A stretch of 14,725 nucleotides of DNA from positions 1 to 14,725 of the forward strand of contig JBATSB010000020.1 in NCBI GenBank assembly GCA_049293015.1, given 5' to 3'. This stretch comes from UBA2330 sp049293015. Lineage in GTDB: Bacteria; Bacteroidota; Ignavibacteria; Tepidaquicellales; Tepidaquicellaceae. Below the pieces are notes generated by a model. It had not been told where the DNA came from. It did not search any database and saw only the letters and a program-made list of their open reading frames with translations. Position 1 is the first letter of the stretch. Each line of letters opens with the position of its first letter. A program made the translations under genes and the position numbers. Positions 14,232-14,725 of this stretch are shown piece after piece.

Positions 14232-14725
14232 ATGAAAAAGGTTATTTTTTCATTTGCTATTTTTGTTATTACTGTTATCACTTCTGTTTCGTATTCTCAA
14301 TACGGACTGAGTGATGCAATTATAACAGGTACAGGAAGTGGTGGGAATGTTACATTTACCGACCCTTACACAAATCAATCTAGACAGGTGTTTGCCGGTC
14401 AAATGAACGGCACTGTCGATGGTAACACAACAAAATTTTACTGCATTGATATTCAGAGGACATTAAGTTTTCCTGATGAATGTCACAAAGATTCTGCAGT
14501 TTCGAACTCAAAGATTGTTTATATCTTAAACAATTACAATCCTTACAATCCTAATCCAGTCGGAGCATTACCGGATCTAAATAATGAAGTAGCTGCAACA
14601 CAATGCGCTATCTGGCATTTTTCTGACGGAGTGGATGCAAATACAATTACAGATAATACAATAAAAGTCAGAACTCTTGAAATAATTGCAGATGCAGATG
14701 CAAATGGGGTGATAACAAATATTGT
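14232..14725 (+). CDS. Secreted Cys-Gln thioester-domain surface protein (3' end cut by the window)
   Basis: The frame is open from the ATG to the window edge, giving 164 residues of a longer protein. It starts with a typical signal peptide (MKK, hydrophobic core about 4-18, probable cleavage after SVSYS near residue 22), so it is exported. The rest matches the thioester (TQxA) domain signature: Cys71 in KFYCIDI and Gln124 in AATQCAIWHFSDG, with the usual NNEVAATQ approach to the Gln. In characterised Gram-positive adhesins these two side chains form an internal Cys-Gln thioester that reacts covalently with host or surface amines. That activity here is inferred from the motif pair. Extra cysteines at 84 and 125 could form a disulfide. 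The C-terminus, where any sorting signal would be, is missing. It has its own spacer and ribosome-binding site, so it is probably an independent unit. Confidence 0.8.
   Translation, partial: MKKVIFSFAIFVITVITSVSYSQYGLSDAIITGTGSGGNVTFTDPYTNQSRQVFAGQMNGTVDGNTTKFYCIDIQRTLSFPDECHKDSAVSNSKIVYILNNYNPYNPNPVGALPDLNNEVAATQCAIWHFSDGVDANTITDNTIKVRTLEIIADADANGVITNI

Overview
The window is a 14.7 kb piece of an AT-rich bacterial chromosome with mostly housekeeping gene content. I infer the Bacteroidota / Ignavibacteriota / Chlorobiota (FCB) group. The support is low GC with A/T-dominated spacers, mostly absent Shine-Dalgarno sequences, one good match to the Bacteroidota-type promoter (TTG-N20-TAnnTTTG), PD40-propeller and TPR envelope proteins, and a thioester-domain surface protein. 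No rRNA, tRNA, CRISPR array, insertion sequence, integrase or phage gene is visible.

Layout. Positions 1-63 look like the first 21 codons of a leftward gene that runs off the window. After an AT-rich spacer, a rightward pair encodes a long RelA/SpoT (p)ppGpp synthetase/hydrolase (318-2537) and a PD40 beta-propeller lipoprotein. The lipoprotein's GTG start and strong ribosome-binding site lie inside the 3' end of the relA gene. A hairpin at 3617-3656 separates this pair from a long convergent leftward cluster.

The leftward cluster (9226 down to 3677) has eight tightly packed genes. In transcription order they are a PHP-domain phosphoesterase, lumazine synthase (ribH), folylpolyglutamate/dihydrofolate synthase (folC), 3-hydroxyacyl-CoA dehydrogenase, a Fur-family regulator, a HAD phosphatase, holo-ACP synthase (acpS) and an unrecognised small lipoprotein. 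Gaps range from a 4-bp overlap to about 63 bp, so one or two transcripts are likely. The content is mixed: riboflavin and folate cofactors, acyl-CoA metabolism, ACP activation and metal-responsive regulation.

Rightward genes follow: a GNAT acetyltransferase, a secreted protein made of about 15 TPRs whose predicted promoter abuts its ATG, thioredoxin reductase (trxB), and homogentisate 1,2-dioxygenase (hmgA). A degenerate 7-bp tandem repeat of about ten units fills almost the whole trxB-hmgA gap. The window ends inside a secreted protein (from 14232) with the Cys and TQxAIW-type Gln signature of an internal-thioester surface adhesin domain.

The most interesting items are the thioester-domain protein at the right edge, the heptamer repeat, the possible leaderless TPR transcript, and the Fur regulator embedded by a 4-bp overlap in a metabolic operon. 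I found no clear multi-gene system of an undescribed type.
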